From the NCBI GenBank assembly GCA_900466605.1, contig UBMU01000026.1, positions 1-64,000 of the forward strand: DNA of 64,000 nt, given 5' to 3'. Both the position numbers and the translations under genes were made by a program. The notes beneath the pieces were generated by a model that saw only the letters and a program-made list of their open reading frames with translations, was not told the origin of the DNA and made no database searches. Below are positions 43,814-53,141 of this stretch, in pieces; the stretch's first letter is position 1; each line of letters starts with the position of its first letter. This DNA is from Hyphomicrobiales bacterium (lineage in GTDB: Bacteria; Pseudomonadota; Alphaproteobacteria; Rhizobiales; Rhizobiaceae).

Positions 43814-44518
43814 CTACGCCGCGATCCGAACACGCGGTACAAGTCCGGACCGGGCGTAGATCCCGGCAGCCTTTGTATCGGTGAGGTGCTGGACAAAAGC
43901 CTGCGCAACGTCAGGGTTCGGCGCGTCGGAGAAAACGGCGGCGGAGAAATCGGTATGCTTCTGGTAGGGCTCGGGAAACGGACCGACCACCTGGATGCCG
44001 TCGATCGACATGAGTTCGCTAACCTGCTGTACGGCGAGATCCGCGTCGCCGGAGATCACTTTGTCCGCGGTGAAGCCGGCATGGATTATGGTTGCCTTTG
44101 CATTGATCTCGTCGACGATTCCGAGGCGTTCGATTACGTCCCTGAAATGAATGCCGCTGGCACCTGTCTGCGAATACGCGACCGATCGTGCCGAGAGCAG
44201 TGCCTGCTTGAATAGGTCCGGGGTCGAGATGTCGGGAAGGGCCTCGCCGCGGCGTGCGCCGAGGCCGAAGCTTGCGCGTGCAAGGGGTCGAACCGATCCA
44301 CCGAGCAATATCCCTGCCTGGACCAGTTCATCGATAGGCTGATCGATCGCAATCAGAACATCTGCCCGATCGCCCCTCCGGACCCCTTCAATCAACACCC
44401 CGGTAGGATTCCATTCAACTGCGATACGATGACCGAGAGATTGCCACGCAGGCAGCAACTCGGTCTTCAGCGCGAGTTCCACAGCAAGTGTGCTCATAGC
44501 CTTCAGTTCAACGCTCAT
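43814..44518 (-). CDS. ModA-like substrate-binding protein without signal peptide
   Basis: A 234-residue type 2 periplasmic-binding fold of the molybdate-binding/ModA-like kind (VELALKTELLPAWQ, GDRADVLIAI, QTGASGIHF, SGDADLAVQQVSELM). It has no signal peptide or membrane segment. GGGAGG four bases before ATG 44518 fixes the start, so a missed leader is unlikely. It is the first gene of the Otn operon. It may be a cytoplasmic effector-binding or buffer protein rather than a transporter subunit. No ABC permease is adjacent. Confidence 0.85.
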   Translation of the reverse strand: MSVELKAMSTLAVELALKTELLPAWQSLGHRIAVEWNPTGVLIEGVRRGDRADVLIAIDQPIDELVQAGILLGGSVRPLARASFGLGARRGEALPDISTPDLFKQALLSARSVAYSQTGASGIHFRDVIERLGIVDEINAKATIIHAGFTADKVISGDADLAVQQVSELMSIDGIQVVGPFPEPYQKHTDFSAAVFSDAPNPDVAQAFVQHLTDTKAAGIYARSGLVPRVRIAA

Positions 44519-44701
44519 GTGTCCTCCCTTTGCCGCCTCGCTCGGGGCAATAGCTACCAGCATTGTCGTCGTGCCGGTCCGTCAGGCCCCGCATTACAGA
44601 GGGCGGCCTTGGCTCGGTCAACTTCGCTTGACGGCTTTTCATGAGGTGAAAATCGCGTGGCATCAGATCCGAGCTGGATCGATGGCGTGCCCCTGAATCG
44701 A

Positions 44702-44718
44702 TTTTGACATTGTGAAAA
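44702..44718. promoter_or_regulatory. IclR operator candidate 1 (TTTTGACATTGTGAAAA)
   Basis: This quasi-palindrome is centred at 44710, between the divergent Otn operon (start 44518) and the IclR gene (start 44794). Similar sequences recur upstream of gnd, beyond fbp and weakly upstream of the Gfo/Idh gene. It is the best member for control of both directions. Confidence 0.7.
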
Positions 44719-44793
44719 TAATCCCGATGAAATGTTGACCGGGAACAACCTCAATCCTACCCTCCTGGCTGGAGGAAACATTGGGAGGAGCTT

Positions 44794-45651
44794 ATGGAAG
44801 CGGCTAATCATCGCGCTTGGCGCGAAGCGCAGTCTCGGCAGAGCCAGTACAAGATTTCGACCACGGATTCGGGCAAGAGCGAAGGGAAAAGCATCCAGTC
44901 GGTGGACAGGGCCATTTCCATATTGGAAGCGTTATCGCTCAGCGATGCCCCTTTGATGCTCAACGAGATTGCAAAGGTCGTTGAGATCAACCTTTCAACC
45001 TGCCACCATCTGATCAAGACGCTTGTGAGACGAGGCTACGTTGTCTACGGCGGACGAAACGGTGGTTATTCTCTCAGTTCGCGGCTCGAGACGATATCTC
45101 GCCAATCGGCCAGGGACTACAATTTGGCGGAGTTCGTCCGCCCCAGCTTGCAGGAACTGAACGTCAACCTGCGCGAGGCCGTGCAGATGGCTGTGTTGCG
45201 CCGCGCCGCGCTCGTGACCCACATTCAACTGCCGTCGCATATCGCTCCGCAACTCGATCTTCGCGAGTACACCAAGCTTCATACGGTTCATGCAACTGCT
45301 CCCGGAAAGGCCATCCTTGCGTGGTTGCCCGAGAATGAGCTGGCACGTGTAGTGGCCGATAACGGGCTGACGGCGTTCACCGAAAAAACAATAACCTCGC
45401 TCGGCGGGTTGATAGAGGAGCTGCGGCTTGTCCGACGTTCGGGCTTTGCAATGGACGATGGTGAATTCCGTCCAGACCTCGTCGGATACGGGGCGGTCGT
45501 TCGGGATATGTCGGGAGCGGTGGTGTGTTCGATTGGCGCGACAATCCCCAGGAAGCGCGCCAGCGAAGATTACAGGAAGCACGTAGCCCGCGCTGTCGTG
45601 GATTGCGCACGGGACTTGTCGGGTCGGATGCCCGCAGGATGTTTTGTCTGA
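44794..45651 (+). CDS. IclR-family regulator of the Otn/pentose cluster
   Basis: A 285-residue regulator. After a polar N-terminal stretch (about 1-30) the winged helix occupies about 32-95 (SVDRAISILEALSLSDAPLML, HHLIKTLVRRGYV). The GAF-like effector domain follows (about 110-275), with VHATAPGKAILAWLP and the GAVVCSIGATIP segments. It lies between the Otn operon and the pentose-phosphate genes and is flanked by matching operators at 44710 and 46085. It probably senses an intermediate such as a tetronate, 6-phosphogluconate or a similar acid. Confidence 0.92.
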   Translation: MEAANHRAWREAQSRQSQYKISTTDSGKSEGKSIQSVDRAISILEALSLSDAPLMLNEIAKVVEINLSTCHHLIKTLVRRGYVVYGGRNGGYSLSSRLETISRQSARDYNLAEFVRPSLQELNVNLREAVQMAVLRRAALVTHIQLPSHIAPQLDLREYTKLHTVHATAPGKAILAWLPENELARVVADNGLTAFTEKTITSLGGLIEELRLVRRSGFAMDDGEFRPDLVGYGAVVRDMSGAVVCSIGATIPRKRASEDYRKHVARAVVDCARDLSGRMPAGCFV

Positions 45652-45698
45652 ACCGACCGACCTTGCGGCACCGATGAAAAGCCCGGTGCGTCTGCCGG

Positions 45699-45722
45699 AC
45701 CACAGGTGATTACCTTGTGGTT
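45699..45722 (+). terminator. Terminator-like hairpin after iclR gene
   Basis: ACCACA-GGT pairs with ACC-TTGTGGT around GATT, with one bulged base, and is followed by TTTCC. It stands 48 bases past the IclR stop and would end that transcript before the gnd promoter. Confidence 0.55.
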
Positions 45723-46076
45723 TCCTGACGTCGCACGCTCGCGTGCTCCACTATGCCCGAGCGATCATGGCCTGCTTGCCAAGGCCTCCAGCATGACGTG
45801 GGTCGCTGCCGCCCCGCCTTGTGCTGCGGTCCATTGACTTGCGGGCGTCACGAACGCCGCAAGTGCGTTGCCGCCTTGGGCAGGTCGCCCTAGGCCGTCC
45901 CGTTTCGTTCACGAAGCAGCTCCAGGCGCGCCGCCAAACTCCATTGGAACCTGACCTACAGCTTCCGCATGATGCGAGCGCACCGGGCCCCCGTCTGTCC
46001 CAAGCAATCCCTATGTTCGGTCGAGCAGGGCGGAGGATCGCAGATGGGATCCCACACAAAAGCCAGTCGGCTCGAA
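45723..46076. other. Promoter region upstream of gnd
   Basis: About 350 bases without a gene. A long leftward open frame that runs through here is an antisense shadow of gnd and its surroundings. The stretch leads to the operator at 46077-46093 and the gnd ribosome-binding site. Confidence 0.4.
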
Positions 46077-46093
46077 TTTTCACATTGTAAAAT
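46077..46093. promoter_or_regulatory. IclR operator candidate 2 (TTTTCACATTGTAAAAT)
   Basis: Centred at 46085, about 78 bases upstream of the gnd ATG. It matches the 44710 site at 14 of 17 positions and is itself nearly palindromic around TTTCACA-T-TGTAAAA. It would control gnd-zwf-fbp. Confidence 0.7.
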
Positions 46094-46170
46094 CGCCGTT
46101 CAACAGAGCGACGCGCAAGTACTTCCGAGGTATTTGTCCTGCCAGTCGATCTATTCATCGGGAGGAAGTA

Positions 46171-47598
46171 ATGGCTGAGAAGATTGCTGATTTGGGTGTT
46201 GTAGGTCTCGGGACGATGGGTGCCATGCTCGCACTCAATTTCGCCGAGAAAGGCTCCGAGGTCGCGTTGTTCAATCGCACACCGGGGAAGGCGGAAAAGT
46301 TGGCCGCAGAGAACCCGGAGCTTGCCGAGCGGCTGCATCCGCAGACATCGATCGAAGGCTTCGTGGCATCGCTGCGTTCGCCGCGTGTCATTGTCTTGAT
46401 GGTCAATGCGGGCACAGCCGTCGATGAACAGCTTGAGGTCCTCGCACCGCTCCTGGATAAAGGTGACATCGTTATCGATGCAGGTAATACGGATTTCAAC
46501 GATACCGTTGTCCGAAACCGTAGGTGGGATAACCACGGCTTTCATTTCGTAGGAATGGGCGTCTCCGGTGGTGAACTTGGCGCCCGCCATGGACCTTCGA
46601 TCATGGTCGGGGGCGACCAGCGGGTATGGAGCAGGCTGAAGCCATTGCTGGAGCCGATTTCCGCCAAGTATGACGGCAGCCCTTGCGTCGCATGGCTCGG
46701 TCCCGACGGTGCGGGACACTTCGTGAAGACGATCCACAATGGCATCGAGTATGCCGATATGCAGATGATCGCCGAGATCTACAGCATCATGCGCGACGGC
46801 ATGAAGCTCTCCGCATCGCAGATGGCGGACATATTCCGAGACTGGAACGAGCGCGGACTGTCGTCCTACCTCATCGAAATCAGTGCAACGGTACTCGCCG
46901 AGCCCGATTCCAAAAGCGGCAAGCCGCTCGTAGACGTGATCGTCGACGAAGCGGGCCAGAAAGGAACCGGAAGATGGTCGGTGATCGAGGCTCAGAAGCT
47001 GGGCATCGGTGCGACAACTCTCGAAGCAGCGGTTTCTGCCCGTAGCCTGTCCTCCCTGCGAAAGGAGCGGCTCGTTACAGGAAAGATCTACTACGATATC
47101 ATCCTTACTGATGGCGCGTTCGGTGCCGACCAGGCAAGTGTGGCGGAACTCGAAGCCGCGCTGGAGACGGCAAAAATCATCGCCTACGCTCAAGGCTATG
47201 CAATCATGTCGGCAGCCTCACGCGAGTACAATTGGGATTTGCCCCTTGGGGAGATCGCTCGGATATGGCGAGCAGGCTGCATCATCAGGTCGGTCTTCCT
47301 GAAGGACATCACGCAGGCCTACGAAACCGGGGGCGAAGTCGTCAATCTGCTTCAGGAGCATTCTTTCGCAAAGCGGGTAAGCGAAGGCCAACATGCCTTG
47401 CGAAGTGTTGTCGCAAAGGCCGTAAATGCGGGCATTCCGGTGCCGGCCCTGTCCGCCTCGCTTGCATATTTCGACGACTATCGGCGCGAACGCGGGTCTG
47501 CAAACCTGATCCAGGGGCAGCGCGACCTCTTCGGTGCGCATACTTTCCGTCGCCTCGATAGCGACGGCACCTTCCACCACCAGTGGCCTGCGGTCTAG
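46171..47598 (+). CDS. gnd: 6-phosphogluconate dehydrogenase
   Basis: A long-form 475-residue decarboxylating dehydrogenase that converts 6-phosphogluconate and NADP+ to ribulose 5-phosphate, CO2 and NADPH. The cofactor loop GLGTMGAML is near 12-20. NRT follows at 32-34, typical of NADP preference. GVSGGELGARHGPSIM replaces the usual GVSGGEEGARYGPS. GGAGG precedes ATG 46171. It is ten bases upstream of zwf. The gene is preceded by an IclR-type operator. It is cytoplasmic and usually dimeric. Confidence 0.95.
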   Translation: MAEKIADLGVVGLGTMGAMLALNFAEKGSEVALFNRTPGKAEKLAAENPELAERLHPQTSIEGFVASLRSPRVIVLMVNAGTAVDEQLEVLAPLLDKGDIVIDAGNTDFNDTVVRNRRWDNHGFHFVGMGVSGGELGARHGPSIMVGGDQRVWSRLKPLLEPISAKYDGSPCVAWLGPDGAGHFVKTIHNGIEYADMQMIAEIYSIMRDGMKLSASQMADIFRDWNERGLSSYLIEISATVLAEPDSKSGKPLVDVIVDEAGQKGTGRWSVIEAQKLGIGATTLEAAVSARSLSSLRKERLVTGKIYYDIILTDGAFGADQASVAELEAALETAKIIAYAQGYAIMSAASREYNWDLPLGEIARIWRAGCIIRSVFLKDITQAYETGGEVVNLLQEHSFAKRVSEGQHALRSVVAKAVNAGIPVPALSASLAYFDDYRRERGSANLIQGQRDLFGAHTFRRLDSDGTFHHQWPAV

Positions 47599-47608
47599 GG
47601 AGGTTACG

Positions 47609-49087
47609 ATGGGAAGCGTCAATGCTACGGTCGACCTGTTCGACTATGTCATTTTCGGCGGGGGTGGCGATCTTGCGGAGCGAAAACTGCTACCGGCACT
47701 CTTCCACCGCGACCGCGACAACAACCTGCCGGACGGCGCGCGCATTGTCGGAGTCTCCCGTACGACGCGTTCGGACGAAGACTACCGCGGCTTCGCACGC
47801 AAAGCCTTGCAGACCTACGTTGCCGCAAGCGAACTGACAGGCAATGTGCTGGAACGGTTTCTTTCGCGACTGTCATACATCAGCGTAGATGCTACTGGAG
47901 CGAACGGCTGGAAGGAGTTGAAAACCTTTCTCGACAAAGGCGGTGCTGATCGCGTTCGCGCCTTCTATCTAGCCGTAGCGCCTTCGATATTCGGCGCGAT
48001 CGCAGCAAAGCTCAAGTCCTTCGGGCTTGTCAACGCGCAGACGCGCTTGGTGATCGAAAAACCAATCGGACGGGACCTGACTTCTGCTCGTGATCTCAAC
48101 GCGGAGATTGCGCGGCACTTTGACGAAAACCAAGTCTTCCGTATCGACCATTACCTGGGCAAGGAGACCGTCCAGAACCTGATGGCATTGCGTTTTGCCA
48201 ATACCCTCTACGATCCGGTATGGAATTCGTCGTTCATTGACCATGTCCAGATAACGGTTGCAGAGAGCGTCGGCCTCGGTAGCCGGGCAGGATACTACGA
48301 CACCGCAGGTGCATTGCGTGACATGGTGCAGAATCATCTGCTGCAACTCCTGGCGCTTGTCGCGCTCGAGCCGCCCTCGACGTTCAAGGCGGATGCGATA
48401 CGGGACGAGAAGCTGAAAGTCCTTCGGGCGCTGAAGCCGATTACGGCGGCCAACGTCAGCCAGCTAACTGTACGCGGCCAGTACCGTGCGGGTGCCGGCG
48501 ACGGCGGAGCCGTACAAGCCTATCTCGACGACCTGGGCGGACCGTCGAGCGATACGGAAACCTTTGTCGCGCTAAAGGCCGAGGTCAATAATTGGCGTTG
48601 GGCTGGAGTGCCATTCTACCTGAGGACCGGCAAGCGCATGCCGACCCGCGCCTCCGAAATTGTTGTTACGTTCAAGTCCATCCCGATGTCGATTTTCGAT
48701 GAGTCCAGTGGGCACATCTCGCAGAACCGGCTGGTGCTGCGTCTGCAGCCCGGTGAGGGCGTCAAGCAATGGCTCATGATCAAGAATCCTGGTCCGGGCG
48801 GCATGCGTCTAAGACAGGTGTCACTCGACATGAGTTTCGCGGAAGAATTCAGCGTGCGCCATCCCGATGCATACGAGCGCCTTTTGATGGACGTGATCCG
48901 CCGCGACCAGTCGCTCTTCATGCGCCGCGATGAAGTTGAAGCGGCCTGGGAATGGGTCGATCCGATTTTGGCGGCATGGCAGGAAACGGAGCACAAGGTC
49001 CAAGGCTACGCATCGGGAACGTGGGGGCCGTCGAGCGCGATCGCTCTTATCGAGCGCGACGGGCGCACGTGGCACGAACCTGAATAA
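47609..49087 (+). CDS. zwf: Glucose-6-phosphate dehydrogenase
   Basis: A 492-residue NADP-dependent enzyme oxidising glucose 6-phosphate to 6-phosphogluconolactone. The dinucleotide loop GGGGDLAERKLLPALF and active-site RIDHYLGKETVQN are intact, and the length is normal. I chose ATG 47609 with AGGGAGG upstream; the longer frame begins inside gnd. It sits between gnd and a class I FBPase with short gaps, so the three are co-transcribed. No 6-phosphogluconolactonase gene is present in the window. Confidence 0.96.
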   Translation: MGSVNATVDLFDYVIFGGGGDLAERKLLPALFHRDRDNNLPDGARIVGVSRTTRSDEDYRGFARKALQTYVAASELTGNVLERFLSRLSYISVDATGANGWKELKTFLDKGGADRVRAFYLAVAPSIFGAIAAKLKSFGLVNAQTRLVIEKPIGRDLTSARDLNAEIARHFDENQVFRIDHYLGKETVQNLMALRFANTLYDPVWNSSFIDHVQITVAESVGLGSRAGYYDTAGALRDMVQNHLLQLLALVALEPPSTFKADAIRDEKLKVLRALKPITAANVSQLTVRGQYRAGAGDGGAVQAYLDDLGGPSSDTETFVALKAEVNNWRWAGVPFYLRTGKRMPTRASEIVVTFKSIPMSIFDESSGHISQNRLVLRLQPGEGVKQWLMIKNPGPGGMRLRQVSLDMSFAEEFSVRHPDAYERLLMDVIRRDQSLFMRRDEVEAAWEWVDPILAAWQETEHKVQGYASGTWGPSSAIALIERDGRTWHEPE

Positions 49088-49122
49088 TCGGCCCTCACAA
49101 TGTCAAATCAAGGATTCGAAGC

Positions 49123-50136
49123 ATGACTGCCTCTCTCGCAAGTTATCTCGACGACTTTGCCTCTTCGCCCGTGTTGCGCGACGTCGGGCAGACGGTCCTT
49201 CATCTATCTGCGGCGGCCGTTACGGTTCATCGCGCGATTGCTTCGGGCCGGGTTCCCGAACGGCGATCGGTAGGTGATACTTCCTCCAATGCCAGCGGGG
49301 AGACTCAAAAACCTCTCGATGTGTTTGCGGACGATACTTTTCTAGCTGCCGCGTCAATGTCGCCCGTGCGCCTCTACGGTTCCGAGGAGCAGGAGGAACC
49401 AATCGAACTCGGCGACGAGGGCCATTTGGCGCTTGCCATCGACCCGCTGGACGGTTCCTCCAACATTGAAACGAACATTGCGGTCGGTACGATCTTCTCC
49501 TTACTGCCCTTGGACGTCGGTGCCACAGACCCGCGCTCCGCTTTCGAGCAGCCCGGAGACCGTCAAGTCGCGGCCGGGTTCTTCATCTATGGCGCACAGC
49601 TCCTGCTCGTCCTGACGGTAGGTTCAGGGACGATGACGTTCATCTGGCGCGGGGACAGTGTCGGTTTTGTCTTGATGCGCGAAGCACACGCCATTCCCCC
49701 GGAGACCCGGGAGTACTCGATCAATTCGTCCAACCGCCGCCACTGGACTCCTGGGACTAGACGATACATCGAAGATGCCGAGGCGGGCGAAGAGGGGCCG
49801 CGCACCTGGAATTTCGGAATGCGATATGCTGGGTCGCTTGTCGCAGACACGTTCCGAATCCTGCAGCGCGGGGGTGTCTTTCTTTACCCAGGCGATCGAC
49901 GCAAGGGCTATGCCAGCGGTCGCCTTCGGCAGATCTACGAAACAAACCCGATCGCATTCTGCATCGAGCAGGCGGGTGGCTCCGCTACCGACGGCCATCG
50001 GCGAATGCTCGAACTGTCACCTGCTGACCTGCACGGGCGTAGCCCCTTTGTCTTTGGCTCGAAGAAGGAGGTCGAGGTCGTCGCGGCGTATTTGACCGCC
50101 GAGGAACGAGACGCGGCATCCGCGTCCGCGGCGTGA
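49123..50136 (+). CDS. fbp: Class I fructose-1,6-bisphosphatase
   Basis: A 337-residue metal-dependent phosphatase making fructose 6-phosphate from FBP. The signature metal site DPLDGSSNIETN with GTIFS follows (about 105-125), and the C-terminal YPGDRRKGYASGRLRQIYE block is intact. It resembles the CbbF/Fbp group of rhizobia. It lies 35 bases after zwf. In this context it converts FBP from the class II aldolase to F6P for Pgi and Zwf, which closes a cycle. Confidence 0.95.
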   Translation: MTASLASYLDDFASSPVLRDVGQTVLHLSAAAVTVHRAIASGRVPERRSVGDTSSNASGETQKPLDVFADDTFLAAASMSPVRLYGSEEQEEPIELGDEGHLALAIDPLDGSSNIETNIAVGTIFSLLPLDVGATDPRSAFEQPGDRQVAAGFFIYGAQLLLVLTVGSGTMTFIWRGDSVGFVLMREAHAIPPETREYSINSSNRRHWTPGTRRYIEDAEAGEEGPRTWNFGMRYAGSLVADTFRILQRGGVFLYPGDRRKGYASGRLRQIYETNPIAFCIEQAGGSATDGHRRMLELSPADLHGRSPFVFGSKKEVEVVAAYLTAEERDAASASAA

Positions 50137-50153
50137 ATTTCACATTGCGAAAG
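50137..50153. promoter_or_regulatory. IclR operator candidate 3 (ATTTCACATTGCGAAAG)
   Basis: Centred at 50145, just after the fbp stop and about 200 bases upstream of the dehydrogenase gene. It matches the other sites in the TTTCACATTGYRAAA core, suggesting a separate regulated promoter for 50345 and downstream genes. Confidence 0.65.
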
Positions 50154-50344
50154 ACCACGCTGTTTCGTTGACGCGTGAAACTGCCAATGCGACGATACTT
50201 CAAGAAACAAACGGAGCGCACAGACCTCAATTCTTCGGTCATCAAGTAAGAGTGCTCCTTCAAGTTGAACCGAACCAATAACCACCAAATGTCCAGTAGT
50301 TTCTACCGGGCAAACGAGAATGTATTTCCTAAAGGAGGAGAAGC

Positions 50345-51508
50345 ATGCCGCAGTCTGCAAACGTGAAAACCCACCCCGACTTTCCCATTCCGGAAACGAT
50401 GAAGGCATGGGTGCTTGGCGATCCTGGAGAGCTCAGCCTGGTTGACAAGTCGGTCCCCACTCCGAAGAAGGCCGAAGTCCTGGTGCGGATCGATGCCGTT
50501 GCGATCTGCGCGACCGACCTCGAGATCATCGCCCATGGCCCGCCCGCGCAGATCCAGGGCGGCCTGCCGTTCAATAAGAATTTCACGCCCGGTCATGAAT
50601 ACATGGGCACTGTCGTTGCCCTCGGTCCTGGCGTAGATGAGTTCAATATCGGCGACCGCGTCACCGTCGAAATCCATGCGGGTTGCGGGCAGTGCAAGCG
50701 TTGCCGCCAAGGCATGTACACGTCGTGCCACAACTATGGCAAGAACTACGGTGATTTCGACAAGGGGCATCGGGCCAACGGTTTCACGACCGATGGGGGC
50801 TTCTGCGAATATCAGGTCAACAATGTCAACACGCTGATCCATGTTGACGATTCGATGACGGACGAAGAGGCGACGCTTGTCGTCACTGCTGGTACGTCGA
50901 TGTATGGACTTACCGAGCTTGGCGGCCTGGTCGCTGGCGAGTCCGTCGTGGTGAGTGGGCCAGGACCGATCGGTCTCCTCGGTGCGGCGGTCGCAAAGGC
51001 CCTTGGTGCACAGCCGGTCATCCTGACCGGGACCCGCGATAATCGCCTGGAGATCGGAAAACAGCTTGGGGCTGACCACGTTATCAACGTTCGCAACGAG
51101 GATGCCGTCGAAGCCGTGCGCCGTCTGACGGACGGGAAGGGCGTCGACTACGTCGTCGAATGCTCGGGAGCGCCGAACGCGGTCAACGAAGCTGCACGCA
51201 TGCTCAACCGCGGCGGCAAGATTTGCCTGGCAGCCTTTCCGAGCGGAGAGGTGCCGATCGATGTCGCCTACCTCGTACGCAACAATATCTACCTTTACGG
51301 GATCCGCGGTGAAGGCAAATCGGCGACACATCGCGCCGAGGCGTTCATGCGTCAGAAGCGTTTCGACGCACGGATCATCCATACCCACACGTTCGACATG
51401 GAAGACCTGCCCGAAGCGCTTCGCTATGCGAAGGATCGCGTCGAGGACGCAATCAAGGTTGTGGTGAAAAACAAGCAGTCGGTCGCGATAGCACAGGCTG
51501 CCGAGTAA
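50345..51508 (+). CDS. Zinc-dependent medium-chain dehydrogenase
   Basis: A 387-residue NAD(P)-linked dehydrogenase of the MDR family (alcohol/polyol/L-threonine dehydrogenase-like). Catalytic-zinc residues lie in ICATDLE and PGHEYMG. The structural-zinc cysteines are in CGQCKRCRQGMYTSC and the Rossmann loop is GPGPIG. A very strong AAAGGAGGAG precedes the start. In the otn context it is the candidate for oxidising a polyol or tetronate to the oxo-acid that enters OtnI/OtnK, since no LtnD-type dehydrogenase is present. It is followed by a strong terminator. Confidence 0.9.
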   Translation: MPQSANVKTHPDFPIPETMKAWVLGDPGELSLVDKSVPTPKKAEVLVRIDAVAICATDLEIIAHGPPAQIQGGLPFNKNFTPGHEYMGTVVALGPGVDEFNIGDRVTVEIHAGCGQCKRCRQGMYTSCHNYGKNYGDFDKGHRANGFTTDGGFCEYQVNNVNTLIHVDDSMTDEEATLVVTAGTSMYGLTELGGLVAGESVVVSGPGPIGLLGAAVAKALGAQPVILTGTRDNRLEIGKQLGADHVINVRNEDAVEAVRRLTDGKGVDYVVECSGAPNAVNEAARMLNRGGKICLAAFPSGEVPIDVAYLVRNNIYLYGIRGEGKSATHRAEAFMRQKRFDARIIHTHTFDMEDLPEALRYAKDRVEDAIKVVVKNKQSVAIAQAAE

Positions 51509-51514
51509 CGGCGC

Positions 51515-51545
51515 GGGGCTGGCCGGGATTGAGGAGGCCAGCCCC
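51515..51545 (+). terminator. 10-bp GC-rich terminator hairpin
   Basis: GGGGCTGGCC (51515-51524) pairs perfectly with GGCCAGCCCC (51536-51545) around an 11-base loop, followed by CCTTG. It starts seven bases after the dehydrogenase stop. Confidence 0.7.
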
Positions 51546-51675
51546 CCTTGCAACAGCATTGAAACGTAGCCCTACCGCTACCCCCGAGAAAGCTTTTGAC
51601 GCTGCATACCGCGGAGCATTCCCCGAAGCGTCAGGAGCATGTTGAATAGTCACTCGCCTGCCGGGAGGAGATCAC

Positions 51676-53058
51676 ATGGCACGAGAAGCATCTTCAACAG
51701 TTTCTGAGACAGGCCAGCAGAACATCGTCATGCGCTGGCTCAGCAAGCTCTATATCCAAGTCATCATCGGCGTGATCATCGGCATTGCGATCGGCTATTT
51801 TGAGCCGCAGTTCGCAGTGGCCCTCAAGCCTTTCGGCGACGTGTTCATCAAGGCCATCAAGGCGATCGTGACACCGATCATCTTCCTGACGATTGTCGTC
51901 GGGATCGCCACCATCGGCGACATGCGCAGAGTTGCTTCGGTCGGAATTAAGGCCATCATCTACTTTGAAGTGGCATCGACACTTGCTCTCCTCATCGGCA
52001 TGGCCGTCGGAAACATCTGGCCTGTCGGCAGGGGCATAAACGCAGACCCCGCGACGCTCGATGCTGGAGCCGTATCGACCTTCGTCCAGAAAGCACATGA
52101 CGTCACGCTGACGGACTTCTTCATCAACATCATTCCGTCGACCTTCCTGTCCCCGTTCGTCAATGGCGACATCTTGCCAGTCCTCTTCATCGCCGTGCTC
52201 TTCGGACTGGCGCTCTGCAAGATCGGCGACAAGGCAAAGCCGTTCATCGGCTTTTTGGAAACGGCATCCTACGCCCTGTTCGGCATGGTCAACATCATCA
52301 TGCGGTTCGCACCCCTCGGCGCTGCCGGAGCCATGGCCTTCACCATTGGCAAATACGGTCTCGGCTCCCTGCTCGAACTCGGTCAGCTTGTCGTCGCGGT
52401 CTACATCGTCAGCATCCTGTTCGTGGTGTTTGTCCTAGGCACTTTCCTCAAGATGGCAGGATTCAGTCTTTGGAAGGTACTATCCTACTTCAAGGACGAG
52501 ATCCTGGTGGTATTCGCGGCAACCTCCGCAGAAACGATGATCCCGCGGTCCATGGCAAAGCTGCAGCATCTCGGCGTCCGCAAGGAAGTCGTCGGCCTGG
52601 TGATGCCCACGGGCTTCTCCTTCAACATGGATGGAACCGCGATCTATATGACCATGGCGGTACTCTTCATCGCCCATGCGACGAACACCGACCTGACCTT
52701 GTGGCACCAGATGACCATTCTGTTCATCATGCTCTTCACCTCCAAGGGTGCGGCGGGCGTAACGGGTGGCGGCTTCATTGCACTCGCTGCGACCATGCCT
52801 TCGATTGGCGTCCTTCCCGTGGCCGGTCTCGCTCTCCTTGTTGGAGTTGATCGCTTCATGGCTGAAATCCGGGCAGCAACGAACCTTACGAGCAATATCA
52901 TCGCCACGCTCGTTGTCGGTCGCTGGGTTGGTGCTGTGGACACGGAGCGCGCCCAGGCGATCCTGGACAGCGGCGAGATGCCGGAGGAGGACCCGGTCCG
53001 GGACAGTGTGCCAGTCCGCCCCCAGCCGGCGTTGGGTCGGCCAGCCCAGACGATCTGA
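51676..53058 (+). CDS. DctA-type dicarboxylate/cation symporter
   Basis: A 460-residue secondary carrier of the dicarboxylate/amino acid:cation symporter family, with about eight helices and two re-entrant loops. The family loop TSAETMIPRSM (usual TSSSES-LP), PTGFSFNMDGTAIYMT and the SKGAAGVTGGGF loop are all present. Carriers of this type import C4-dicarboxylates or acidic amino acids. Here the substrate may be a four-carbon acid such as a tetronate, fitting the otn genes. GGGAGGAG precedes ATG 51676. No DctBD regulators are nearby. Confidence 0.92.
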   Translation: MAREASSTVSETGQQNIVMRWLSKLYIQVIIGVIIGIAIGYFEPQFAVALKPFGDVFIKAIKAIVTPIIFLTIVVGIATIGDMRRVASVGIKAIIYFEVASTLALLIGMAVGNIWPVGRGINADPATLDAGAVSTFVQKAHDVTLTDFFINIIPSTFLSPFVNGDILPVLFIAVLFGLALCKIGDKAKPFIGFLETASYALFGMVNIIMRFAPLGAAGAMAFTIGKYGLGSLLELGQLVVAVYIVSILFVVFVLGTFLKMAGFSLWKVLSYFKDEILVVFAATSAETMIPRSMAKLQHLGVRKEVVGLVMPTGFSFNMDGTAIYMTMAVLFIAHATNTDLTLWHQMTILFIMLFTSKGAAGVTGGGFIALAATMPSIGVLPVAGLALLVGVDRFMAEIRAATNLTSNIIATLVVGRWVGAVDTERAQAILDSGEMPEEDPVRDSVPVRPQPALGRPAQTI

Positions 53059-53141
53059 CCGAACCCTGCGATACATAATGCGCCCGGTCAGGCTCCGGAC
53101 GCGAGAGCCACAAATTCTACCGCACTGAAAGGAATCTACCC

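Noticed and set aside
45751..47193. 480-codon leftward open frame over gnd
   Set aside because: It is antisense to gnd, has no ribosome-binding site or domain and reflects GC-rich third positions.
50303..51559. 418-codon leftward open frame over the Zn dehydrogenase
   Set aside because: Antisense shadow of a well-supported gene with a strong ribosome-binding site.
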